A stretch of 64,000 nt of DNA, from assembly GCA_025765615.1 (NCBI GenBank), contig JAIVFJ010000031.1:1-64000 (forward strand), given 5' to 3'. Positions 43,893 to 54,400 of this stretch are shown here, piece after piece. Position 1 is the first letter of the stretch. The number at the start of each line of letters is the position of its first letter. Position numbers and translations under genes: made by a program. This DNA is from Zopfochytrium polystomum (lineage: Eukaryota; Chytridiomycota; Chytridiomycetes; Chytridiales; Chytridiaceae). The notes beneath the pieces are model-generated. The model was not told the DNA's origin. It worked only from the letters and a program-made list of their open reading frames with translations, and made no database searches.

Positions 43893-44083
43893 TGTTGTGT
43901 AAACAGTCTACTCTGAGTGAGTGAGTGGAAGGAGTGAATGAAGTGGAGATGTGTGTTTGTGGGGGAGAGGAAGTGAATGAAGTGGAGATGTGTGTTTGTG
44001 GGTGGTCCTCTCCCCCACAAAGACACATCTCCACTTCATTCACTCCTTCCACTCACTCACTCAGAGTAGACTGTTTACAACAA
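43893..44083. repeat. Large imperfect palindrome (hairpin) in a gypsy LTR
   Basis: Arms of about 77 bp (43893-43970 and 44007-44083) pair almost perfectly; loop 36 bases. The left arm begins GTTGTGTAAACAGTCTACTC. A 35-bp unit (GAATGAAGTGGAGATGTGTG...) is also directly duplicated across the left arm and loop. Confidence 0.85.
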
Positions 44084-44241
44084 GGAACTGAGAGGAGTGA
44101 TGATTGTATTGGAAACAATAAATACCAATGACCACAAGTAGACAAGTCAGGAAAGCAAAGAAGGTTCCAGAAGGTTTCACAAGGTTCCATGAAGGAATGT
44201 TCTAGAAGGTTCCAGAGGTCTCCAGGGGGTGATTAATAACA
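43893..44241 (-). repeat. 3' LTR of a Ty3/gypsy element (outer end not defined)
   Basis: On the minus strand the LTR starts TGTTATTAATCACCCC directly after the purine run AAAAAGGGGGAGATGA. It contains repeated GGAACCTTCTGG/GGTTCCAGAAGG motifs and then the palindrome. A related short copy lies in the UTP10 intron at 55907-56036. The far end is uncertain. Confidence 0.7.
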
Positions 44242-45085
44242 TCATCTCCCCCTTTTTGGCCTCTTCTGCAACTTGGTCTTGAACATGAGCAGAAGGTTTT
44301 GGCAGTGAGTGAGTTTGACTCAGGCTCCCAGGTGTTGTCAGCATCTGAGTCACCTTTCCACTTGACAAGGAACTTGAGTGCCCTTCCAAACCACTTGTCA
44401 TCCAAGATTTGTTCACCCTCAAACTCCTCTTCAGCTTCTACCTCAACTGGAGGAGGAGGAGGAACAACTCAGCTAGGAATGGAGTTGGCCACAAACTTCT
44501 CCAAAAGGCTGACATGGAAAACTGGGTGGATCTTCATGGATGCAGGGAGATCCAGCTTGAAGGTGACTGGGTTGATTTGCTTCAAGATCTTGAAAGGTCC
44601 CAACTTGAGGTTGTCTAGCTTGGGACTTGGTCTTTTGGTCTGCAAGTTGTTCCTCAGAAGCCAAACTTGCTGACCCACAGCAAAGTCATGGTCCATTCTG
44701 TGAGTGTTGGCAATCTTGAGGCATCTTCTTGGGCTCACTTCAGGGTGGAGTCCAGGAAGGTGCTGATGATCTTGAGCTCATGCAAGTGTGAAGCCACAGC
44801 AGGAGCTTGGAGCCATAGGTTGCAAAGAAAGGAGATAGCTGGTGCTTGAGTGGAGAGAATTGTTGAGAGCAAATTCTGCCAACAGAAGGAGGGTGGGCCA
44901 ATCATCCTGTTGATAGCTGACATAGCAACTCAAATACTACTCTAGGGTCTGGTCTGTTCTTTCTGTTTGTACATCAGTCTGAGGGTGATTAGCAGTTGAG
45001 AGTTGAGACTTGATTCCAAGGGCTGCTGTGAATGCTTTTTCAAATTGGGATCTGAACTGTGGTCCTCTGTCACTGATGATTGACT
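44242..45085 (-). pseudogene. Ty3/gypsy chromovirus pol fragment (integrase and chromodomain)
   Basis: Minus strand, 5' to 3': integrase core end (SDRGPQFRSQFEKAF, then ANHPQTD...QTERT), integrase C-terminal part ([34 protein letters not shown]), then a chromodomain (ALKFLVKWKG with NTWEPE). That order and chromodomain mark a chromovirus. RT, RNase H, protease and gag are absent; the left end stops abruptly where the dynamin-derived repeat begins (45096). Frames differ between pieces, so it is inactive. Confidence 0.88.
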
Positions 45086-45095
45086 GAGGCAGTCC

Positions 45096-45525
45096 AATCA
45101 GTGTTGCCCTCCCTTTGCCGCAAAGTCCGCAGTAATCCTTCTATTAGGCACTCCTCGTGGGGCGACTTGTCGCGTCGGGCGCTTTTTCGCATTTTGTGCG
45201 AACATTGAAAAAAAGAGAAAGGGAAAAAAAAAAAAATGAAGGCAGAAAGGGAGGAGAATAACGATTTGCCGCAGCCAAAAAAAATGCAAATAAATCTGCA
45301 CAGTTCAAAATAACATCGGAAGGGATATTTAACCGCGTCCCGTCGTGCATTTCCCAGCAGGGCCACCAGTTCGTTGCGGTTCCACTCCTTTCCCATGTAT
45401 CCATCCGTCTCGACGGTTGCTTGCCGTATTTTGGTGTTCGTCGGGCTTTCGTTGCCGAAACCCACCCAGCGCCTGCGCCGCAGGTGTCTGTCGAGCTCAT
45501 TCCATTGGCAAAGTCCTCGCAAAAC
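45096..45525 (-). pseudogene. Second copy of the dynamin-gene 3' part
   Basis: Matches 36580-36943: both start (plus strand) CAATCAGTGTTGCCC and contain the blocks LVxLLGNARRxAVKY and FRCYFE on the minus strand, plus GNxSPTNTxIRQA. A T/A-rich insert near 45220-45290 distinguishes it. It carries only the 3' part of the gene and is broken. Confidence 0.65.
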
Positions 45526-45581
45526 AATAAGAGTCCAAGCAGAAGCAGCAGTAGCAGCAGCGAAGTTCGCGCGAACCCCGA

Positions 45582-46313
45582 ATGTCTCCTTTGGCGAAGT
45601 GGTTCCAGCGTGGCCCCTCTACTGATCCGAGAGAAGTGAAGCGGGCTGGCCTCGCAGACGGAAAAGATGACGGCATCTACCCCGAAGAGGCGACGGAGCT
45701 TGGCGAGCTCTTTGTGCAGTACTCAGTGGGCAGTTCGGCCGACCATTTCTACTACACGTGGGTCGACGCCAGCGACCTGTCTTACCACAACTTTGAGTGC
45801 ATCCTCCCCCTGGACCGTGCATTGAGGCCACTAGAAACGGGAGCCAGGAGCCTCTCTCTGTCCGGAGAGAACGCAACGCGGCTTCACCTGCAGATGGAAG
45901 TTTTCTCGTACACTCTTGGCGGCACCGTCTTGCCGCTTTTGTATCGATTGGACGAGCTCGGACTGTACTTGGAGCAGTCCAACGCGGCGCAAAGAGGCGG
46001 CAAGAGGCTCGTATTCAGCTCAACGGCCCTGGCGAATGGCCTCACCAGGGCCATCCGCGACTCGGACCTTTTCGAAGTGATGCTGGGCGATACGGAGAAA
46101 ACTTCTGCAGGTCGGCCGAAAATGAAGCGGTACCGGAGGCGACGCGGAAGAGAAAGACAAACACCCCTCCTCGTCAGCCTGCGCGGACAAACACGTCCGT
46201 TTTCACATCCCAGCCCAACGACCCTTCCGAGATCGATCATCGATCCGCGCTCGCTGGACGAGATCGCCGTCCTGGGACTCCACTCGCAAATACCCCCGCC
46301 TTCCTCCGTATGA
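45582..46313 (+). CDS. Hypothetical protein, 243 aa
   Basis: Uninterrupted ATG-initiated frame. Residues ~35-165 look like a globular mixed alpha/beta domain (HFYYTWVDASDLSYHNFECI, LHLQMEVFSYTLGGTVLPLL), followed by a basic tail (KMKRYRRRRGRERQ). I recognise no family. Its TGA stop overlaps the ATG of the CEP295-like frame (ATGA, 46310-46313). An alternative is that this is the first exon of that gene, spliced near 46107 into the other frame (ENEAVPEATRKRKT...), which is also open to 46453. Confidence 0.5.
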   Translation: MSPLAKWFQRGPSTDPREVKRAGLADGKDDGIYPEEATELGELFVQYSVGSSADHFYYTWVDASDLSYHNFECILPLDRALRPLETGARSLSLSGENATRLHLQMEVFSYTLGGTVLPLLYRLDELGLYLEQSNAAQRGGKRLVFSSTALANGLTRAIRDSDLFEVMLGDTEKTSAGRPKMKRYRRRRGRERQTPLLVSLRGQTRPFSHPSPTTLPRSIIDPRSLDEIAVLGLHSQIPPPSSV

Positions 46314-47751
46314 GGCCGCTGATTCGGACGGGTGTCTCGCTTGACGAGCAGCGGAGACAGGAGAACAAGCAGAGCCGCATTCTCCGCCTGAATCAGGTAC
46401 GAGTCATCGTACCAAAACCTCCCCCACCACCAAGAAACCCTTGTCATTTGTAATGACTGTCTTCTCTCAACCGTGACTGGCGTCCCTGGCCTGTTTTTGC
46501 TGCTGCTGCCCCAACAGGTTCGTTTGCAGGCTCGCCAGCAGTCACGCGTCCGTCAGCAGGAATTTGGACTCGCACGGCGGTCGGCTTTGGACGATTTGGC
46601 GACGGAACTGAAGGTCCCGACGGGTGGATCTTTGTTGCTAGAAGGCCGTCTGATACTGATTTGGAGCAGGCCAGGTGCCTCGAGGATTTGGACCTGAAGG
46701 CTGAGCAGCTTTACGAAAACCTCCGCTCAAGCAGTCGAGTCTTTGGCCTGGGACATGCCTCTGCACATGCCTACACGGAGAAGCCAGGTGCGGAAAACGA
46801 TTTGGATGCACCTGGAAATGTCACCCGTCTGATGTTTCTCGATCGCAAATAGAATGAAGAGCGCAAGCACCTCGTCGAGACACTTTCGATTCAGAAGTCG
46901 AATGCTGCAGCCCGAGACCGCGTTGCACAGAAGAAGGTTTGCTCAAGCGCATTAGTCCCCCATGTTTTTGAAACTGAAAGCAGATTCAAGCCGAGATGGA
47001 CGAAAGATCCGGAGGCGAATTTCCAGCATTTCAAAGCCCTCGGTGTCCGCGATGCAGAAAGCAAACTCTCCCGCGAAAGGGCGTTGTGGTTTCGGGAGAA
47101 CCCGTCTCGTGCGGCATCCAATTTCGAGTTTATCGCTCCAAACCCGATCGCCAAAGCTCGTTCGACCACGTCCCATGATTTGTTTGAGACGACCAACTTT
47201 CACAGAAGCGTCGCAGTTTCTCGATTGGAGCCTACCACGGCGGTCCATACTCGGCCCAATGCTGCTCGTGCTGCTGAGGCAGCAGCCGATGAGACAGCAC
47301 ATCGTTTGAGGCAGAAGGAGCAACTTACTGAAATGCACCATGCAAATGCACAAATTCGTTCTTCAAAAGCATTCGAAGCCAACGCGATGGAAAAGGTCGT
47401 CTTCCCTTCCGGGCTTTGTTGATCTCTGACATCCATGCAGCGAAAGGAGAAGTTACTTTCGAGCCTGGCAGACCTAAGAGTGCAGGATAAAAGGCGCAAG
47501 CATAAAAGCTCATTGGCGCTCGCCTCAGCACGGCCAGCAGGTTTTGTGACCGCCGGCCCAGGCTATCTGAAGGAAACGTTTTCCCAGAAATTCTCTGCCG
47601 GTTAGTTATCAAGAATTGACGATTTCAACTGATATTTATCGCTTGTTTAGGCGGAATAGAATTGGCACCCACTAGCTCTGCAAACATCGGAAAACGAGGC
47701 TACACAGAGCAGCTGGATTCTCCAGCTGTCAGCATTATATTTTCCCCATGA
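46310..47751 (+). CDS. CEP295-like centriolar protein
   Basis: Exons 46310-46396, 46518-46613, 46670-46819, 46853-47395, 47441-47600, 47651-47751; 378 aa. Order of features follows the N-terminal third of animal CEP295/Ana1: a coiled coil RRQENKQSRILRLNQVRLQA, LDDLATELK, CLEDLDLKAEQLYENLRSSS with GLGHASAHA (animals: LYLASLRSMGEGHRQA), ENDLDA, a basic helix NEERKHLVETLSIQKSNAAA, then DLFE, the block HTRPNAARAAEAAADE (animals TKRPDARLAAEEEA) and a final helix ANAMEK with RKEKLLSSLADLR. CEP295 builds and stabilises centrioles and converts daughters to centrosomes; in a fungus it implies basal bodies. Much shorter than the animal protein (about 2600 aa). Several donors are non-consensus (GTCCCG, GTCACC, GTCGTC). 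Confidence 0.62.
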
Positions 47752-48441
47752 CTGGACACTGTCTTTCCTTGAGCCACAGGACAACGCCGTTTTTTGAAAA
47801 TGATGAGGATGAATTCATCTTAAGACAGACAGCAAGCCCACATAATCTGACGGTGGATGGAGATGAATGCGCGCGGATGGCTGAAAATCAATAAATCCAG
47901 TAACCACAAATAATATTTCTTTCATCAAGTGCGTCCTTAACCAACCGGGATAGCTATTGTGTGAACAAACGAGAAGAGAGTCCTTCGGTTCGACTCAACA
48001 CAACAATTTTCCCATCGAACGTTAATACCCAGCAATTGAGCACTTGAACGACTGGAAGTGCCCAATCAACTGGCCAGGACGTTTCTCGCACAGCCGGTCC
48101 GCTCATCCTCCGGACGGCGACAGCAGGTTCCCACCACTGCCACTCTGACTTTGCTCATAATAGATCCGATAATCTAACCCCTTGGTCTGTTGCTCTCGAT
48201 CGTTTCGAAATGTTCTGTCCGCTGCCCCGTCCCTTCGGCCACCCCTTCAAAGTCGAAATTCGTTTCTTAATCTGCTGCCCCGGCAGTGTGGGAAGCCCAG
48301 GCAAGCAGATCCGGGATTATAACTTCCTGCTTCCTTCTCCAAAACTAGCAAAGCAAGACCAAAAACGCCCAAACAATTCACTGCAACCTGAACGACAAAT
48401 GTATTTCACTTACAGTTCCGACAAACTGAATTTTTGCGGAT
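47752..48441. other. Convergent intergenic region
   Basis: Between the ends of the CEP295-like gene (+) and UTP10 (-). No coding segment is recognised; the plus frame at 48210-48542 overlaps the UTP10 3' exon antisense. Confidence 0.5.
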
Positions 48442-51400
48442 CAGAAAAACGTGCTGAGGTCTTCCCCCAAATGCTTTTGGATTTCCGCAGCCAGCTCCTG
48501 ACAGCCCATCTGGACACGCTCATCGTTATCTACGAACATTAAATCAGTCGTAATTGACGCAGAACCTTGTTTGCAAACTCACCTTCCCTCAGTTCTGCGA
48601 GGAAGGGAACTGTTTCCGGGAACAGCACAATGAAATCTTCGCCCAAACGGATGTAGAATTCTTGAACAATCCGAACGGACGCAACACGGACCTATGAGCA
48701 GTTGTCTTAGTTCCTGTCCTGCGTTCCAAGAAAGATACCTCTGGGGATTCGCTTCGAGATTTCAGAAGGATAGCACGATTGAGAACTTTCCACAACGCTT
48801 CCTTTCCAGCAAACACAGCAAACTCGCCAAGACATGGAGTGAGAAGGCCAACGACCAAACGCTGTTCAGTTGCACAACTAGGAGTTAATTCATCAAGTCA
48901 AGGAGAAGCCAACCATGCCTTGTATGGCGTTCCAAAAGAGTCAACGACATCCAGCTGGTTTGCAAGAGCTGTGGTGAGCGCATTAAAGCGAGTATCGCTC
49001 AACGGAGCTTGAGATAGAGTTCAGAACAATGTGGTTAAGACTGATATGAGTGCAAACCTTTTGAGAACATAAAGAACTTGTGGAGAGAAGTGACTAGAGA
49101 CGGCCACCTCTCATCCAAGGAATCTCCTGCAGGAAAGAGTTCCAGGAGGTACGTTGCATTGTCAAGTAGGTTTGCAAAGTATGGTGTAAATATGGACTGC
49201 ATGTGGACAGGTAGAAAGTTAGTGACTGTGGTCCAAGTGGGTGACTGAAGAACCTTGAGCTTTCCAAGCATTGCATCCATCAGCTTGTACATGAACAATT
49301 GATTGAAAAAGATTCCACTTCCAGGCTCTGGATTGGTCAAGGTCAGACATTGTGACAAACCAACGCAGAATCTCACCATCATCTCGTTTATCAACTTGTG
49401 CCCAGTCAAGAACCAAGAAGAACATTGGTTTGAACAGCGACTCGTTCAAAAGGAGGACAAACTCCAAGAAACATGAAATAATGCAAGTTTCCACAGCCGC
49501 AACATCCTGCGTGGAAATAAGTATTTCCTCCGTACACAAATAACTGACACTTACCTTCTCAGGAACAGCTGTGTGGGTGTTTTGTCGGTACTCAAAGCTT
49601 TTGAGGAAAAATTTGACCAGATCCATGTGGAAATGCTTCAACTCCTCTGCTGAGATTGCTGAAAGCGCCATGCTGAGTATGTCAAAGAGGAATAAAATCT
49701 GCTGAGAGCCAGCTGTGGTCGCATAACTCAATTCGCCCACAATTGCTGGAAGAAGAACACGGGTTGGGATCATCTTTGGGATAGTTGTTGCAATTTCCAT
49801 TCGGAGAAGGTCAATCTGGATATTGGCATAAGAACAACGCCCATACTACTACCAACAATGAGCAAACCTGCTGCACTGCCTGTGAGTCACCTTGAAGAGT
49901 GGTTGCTGACTCCAACAGGTATTTCAAAATGGCAGGCATGAAGGGGCTCATGAATCCTGGGAGCACTTTAATGACAATGTCAAGTGCCTTGTAAGCACTT
50001 AAAAGGACACTGTCTGCCACCTGCTCCACTCCTAATGTAATTAAGTACATATTACACCGATCAGCATTCACTCACCGCTGAAGTGAACTGTCATTATGTC
50101 AATCACAGCAGACATGAAGGGCTGGAGGAAGGGAAGAATACGTGGCCCAAGTTCACGGCTATATAGAAATTAAACTGAGTATTTGGAACAATCAGTATGA
50201 GTATGTCACATACCAGAGGGAAGCAACACAGATGATTCCAGATGCAACTATCTCCTTTGAGGGGTGTTGTAAGATGTGTGCTGATGCCAGTTTTGGTAGA
50301 AGTTGAGTGTACTCAGATGGCACAATAGCAGCAAAACATGATATAAGAGTGTTCAAGCAATGCAGGCCGCTTGCAAGAACATCTTCACTCTAAAATAATA
50401 AAAATTAACAACAATCAAGCATTATAAACTTCTTTGAACAGTACCTTAGTGTCAGAAACCATTTGAGAAACCTTCTTCATCACATGACTGAGCTGGTCAG
50501 CCTCATTTGTAGATGGTTTAAGGTCTCCAAGAACCAAAAGTCTCTCATGGAGTAGAAACAATGCTTTTGTTTGCACTTTCAGTAAGTCATGGGAAAGAAC
50601 CTCTGTTATTGCCTCGACAAAAGGAGGCAGTTGCAGCACATGATTCAAAGACATCAAGACAAGGCTCAAGCGCTTGCTGAAACCTTAAGAAAGAGTTCAG
50701 ATTAATTTTTCTTGTGAATTGACCACAACTACCTTTGCTGGTTGTTTCTGAAGATGTTTCAATGTCAACTAGTATTTGGAGGGCGTGCCGGTACAGATCT
50801 GACAGGTGAGCCTCCACAGACTCCTCAGAGTTTAAGTTGATTTTTTTTAAGAATGATTTGCTCTTCAGGACACTATCCATGAATTCTAGGCCAAGATTCT
50901 TCAAAGATTTCACTTCCTTTGCTGTGAATTGTCTGGGAGTGTGTTACATGATGTCAAAGGCTGCAGAATACTCACCTCAAGTTGATTGGAGGAGTTGACC
51001 CTGACTCAGTGGATGAAGTGGAAATCATGACAATATGTCTCAGAATAGAGTCCAAATTCTGGGGAAAAAATTAGAATGACAGAAGACAACATCAGTCGAA
51101 AGCAGTAGGTTCTTACCAATATTTGTGAGATGAGAGGGAACTGAGAGAACAGTGTCATGCAGAATGATGACATATTCCATCCATCAGTCACAACTCCAGT
51201 CATTTGGTCTCTGCAAAGACTTGGAGAGTAAAATAAGGACAACGGGAGAAAGGAAGTCTTCATGCCCAAAAGCGGAAATCAAGCTTGTAAAAAGCCTTTG
51301 GCGACGGTGTTTTGGTGTATGGAACAGGGAGTCTGCAAATACTTCAATGACAGGAACCATTTCTGGGCAAACATCACATTACTTTTTAACATTTGAACAA

Positions 51401-54400
51401 AAGCAAAAGCCAAACCTCGGATCACATCTGGGCGAGCTAATTTTTCTGAGTGACGTTTTACTATAGCAGGAATGATCGAGTTGAGTGTCTAAGGAAGAGG
51501 AGAAGAAAACTGATAAGGTACACAAATGGTGAAGAACGGGGGTATTCTCTTCAAACCTGCTGAATGACATAGAAACTGTACTCATCATCTCGTCGCAGAA
51601 TGTTTGCTCCCATGAATGTAAAAATTGATATAACATTGTTTAAAACAGCATCAGGGAATAGTTCAGCGACTTCAGACATAACCAATAAAGCTGAATGATG
51701 GGTTTGAGGATTCTCTGTAACTGGAGTACATTTCAGAAACTCATTCTTGCTGAATGTAGTTCGTACCTCTGACACACTGGACAATCAGCTCCAAGCGCAA
51801 AGAGCTTTCCATCAACGAGTATAATTTGGATCCCTTCAGTGCACAACAATTTGTTAAAGAAGAAGCAGGACCCCAAACTTTTTTTTTTTTTTACCTTAAC
51901 CTCCTTCACCACCTTGAGAATGAGTGCGACTGAGAGCTGGCGGACATACTCCACTGAGAAAACTTTTGCTGGTGGCGAATTCAAAATGCAACCCAGCAGG
52001 TCAAAGGTTGGTGGTAGCATTGCAGAAACATCTCCAGATGGAAGTTTTGAGTCAACCAGCTCAAGTAATGCGGTCAGTTCTGCAACATCAACAGCATTTT
52101 TTCGATGGCTACTTTGATTAATTCTTACTTACACCAAAGTAAGACTTACCTTGGGCCACGCTTCTGCTCTGGCTCGTCTGATTCAATCAACACGCCTTTC
52201 ATCTTCTCCAAACTCAGCATAAACAAATCCACTGTGATTTCAATTCTCTGAAGAACAGCATTGGCCAATTGGGAAACTTCTTTTGACGCAGTGCAGCAGA
52301 GGTGAATCACAGTTTGAAGCAGTGAGAGTTGACTTTCATGAGAGATTGAGTTGAACCACACTTCGTCAACAACACTAAGTGCTCGGATTTTATCAGAGCT
52401 TTCACCTGTAAAGAAGTTTGTGCTCTGTGACTTGAGTTGAAAGAAAGAAAAGTACCTCTTGTGAGAATACTTATGTATAGATTGAAATACTTCCTTGACT
52501 GCAACTTGAACAAGATCTCAACAGTCAAAGAAGTGAAAGTTTGAATCAGTTCATCCTTCAAAACTGAGACACCTGGTTCTGACTCATCCTGACTGTGAAG
52601 CACAAGATGTTTCTCAATCAAGGGCAGAAGAATCTTAGTTTTCAAAGGTGAATCCACAGTATTCAACAGCTCCACAAGGCAAGCCTGGCGCTTTGGGCAA
52701 TGCATTGCAATTGCGCTTGACAACAGAAACACCAAGTAGCTTTCCCTTGGAATTCGATGTTAATCACATTAACATTGATCAAAGTTGATACAGACTGCTT
52801 GCTCTGGCCTTTCTCTCTCAAGTATGCCGCAATATTGCGCTTCAAGGTATTGTGATCATGAATGATTTCAGATCCAAAGTCAGCAATACTAGCTAAGAGC
52901 TTGACTGTCAATGCAGGCTTCAAAACTTTGACTTGATCTTAAAATTGAATCAGTAAAAAAAATTTCCAGAGCAGTTGTTCTCTCACCAGATGCACGACCA
53001 TAGAAGTCATCATATCCATAAATAGGGAACGGCTTCTTGGAATCTGCCTTTTCAGCCACACGTTGTTGGAAATGCTTGAGATCCTTGAGGACCTTCACAG
53101 CCATTGTGCGCAGTGCCTATATTACATAGTACAATTAACAGCCACAAAATTAGTTTGAAGAACAATTCACCTGTTCGGTTGATGACAGAGGAATAAGAAT
53201 GGTGGGAATGAGCAGTTGAAGGTCCACTCTGCATGACTCCAAAACACTGAAGCATGGAAGTGCCATTCTGAGGGCATAGGACCTGACTTCTGCTTGGACT
53301 TCTGCAAATAGAATAACAGGCGCATCAGAACAAGCAAAATACTATAGAGTATCCTAACCTTCGTTTGTCCAAATAGATGACAAGAACGTCAGCGAAGATG
53401 ATCCAAGTGCTTGAAACAGAACGGTGGATACTGTCTCAAAAACAGTTCGATTTTCAATACAGCAAATGAATTCAAAAAGCTCCACAACAAGATTTTCAGG
53501 CGTTTCCATCTGATAACGAAATGAGATCTCAGATGTTTCGAACTTGCCAATCAAACCTCATGTGCACCAAACCAATTCACTGAAGTCATTGTTTTCTGGC
53601 AAAACACGATTGTGCTTGACAGGCCCATGAACAAACAATTTTGTTCAATAATGTCATAGAGCTTATCCCCAAAGTTGGCGCTTATGCTGAACCTGCAAGG
53701 CATTCTCCAGTCCTGCCACGCAATCAGAATAAACTTAAACGTGTTATTTCTTTACCATTTTGAGCTCATTATAATTGAACTTAATGCTCTTGAGATGAGA
53801 GAGGACAGCCAAGGCAACTCTGGTCTTCAACTTGCTGCTGACTGATCCATGCTTAGTATTATAGTTAGTAAATTCAAATGCCTTACTTTCCGAACCAAGC
53901 AATCTTAGGGAAATAGTTGCTGCCATGATTCTGGCAGCAGGATAAGAAGACTTGATGCACTTAACCAAAAAAGCCACATTCAACTCAAGATTGCTGCTAA
54001 GCGCAATGTGTTCTTGAAAAGGAAAGGTTAAAGTCACCTGGCAAGGTAATTAAAATACCTGTTATGGATTGAAATACAGTCTCTTGGATCTTCTGAAGCT
54101 CCAAGCTGATCTCTGCTTCCCCCCTAGATGCATCAATTGATTGTACTGCTTGAAGGACATCTTCTTGGTCGACCATCCATTTTGCGACAAACAGTGACGA
54201 CTCAGGCAAAGTTGTCAAAACTCCTTCAAATACTTTGCGAGACTGAAAAGACTTGAGGTCAGGTTTTTAAGTTTGAGGACTCACATCCTTCGTCACAAGA
54301 AAACATCCAACAAGAACCTCAGCCATCTTCTGGTGCTCAACGGCACTAGTGGCTATAATGGCTTGTGCAACACTCAGTTGGAAAGACCGATTTGTGGCAG

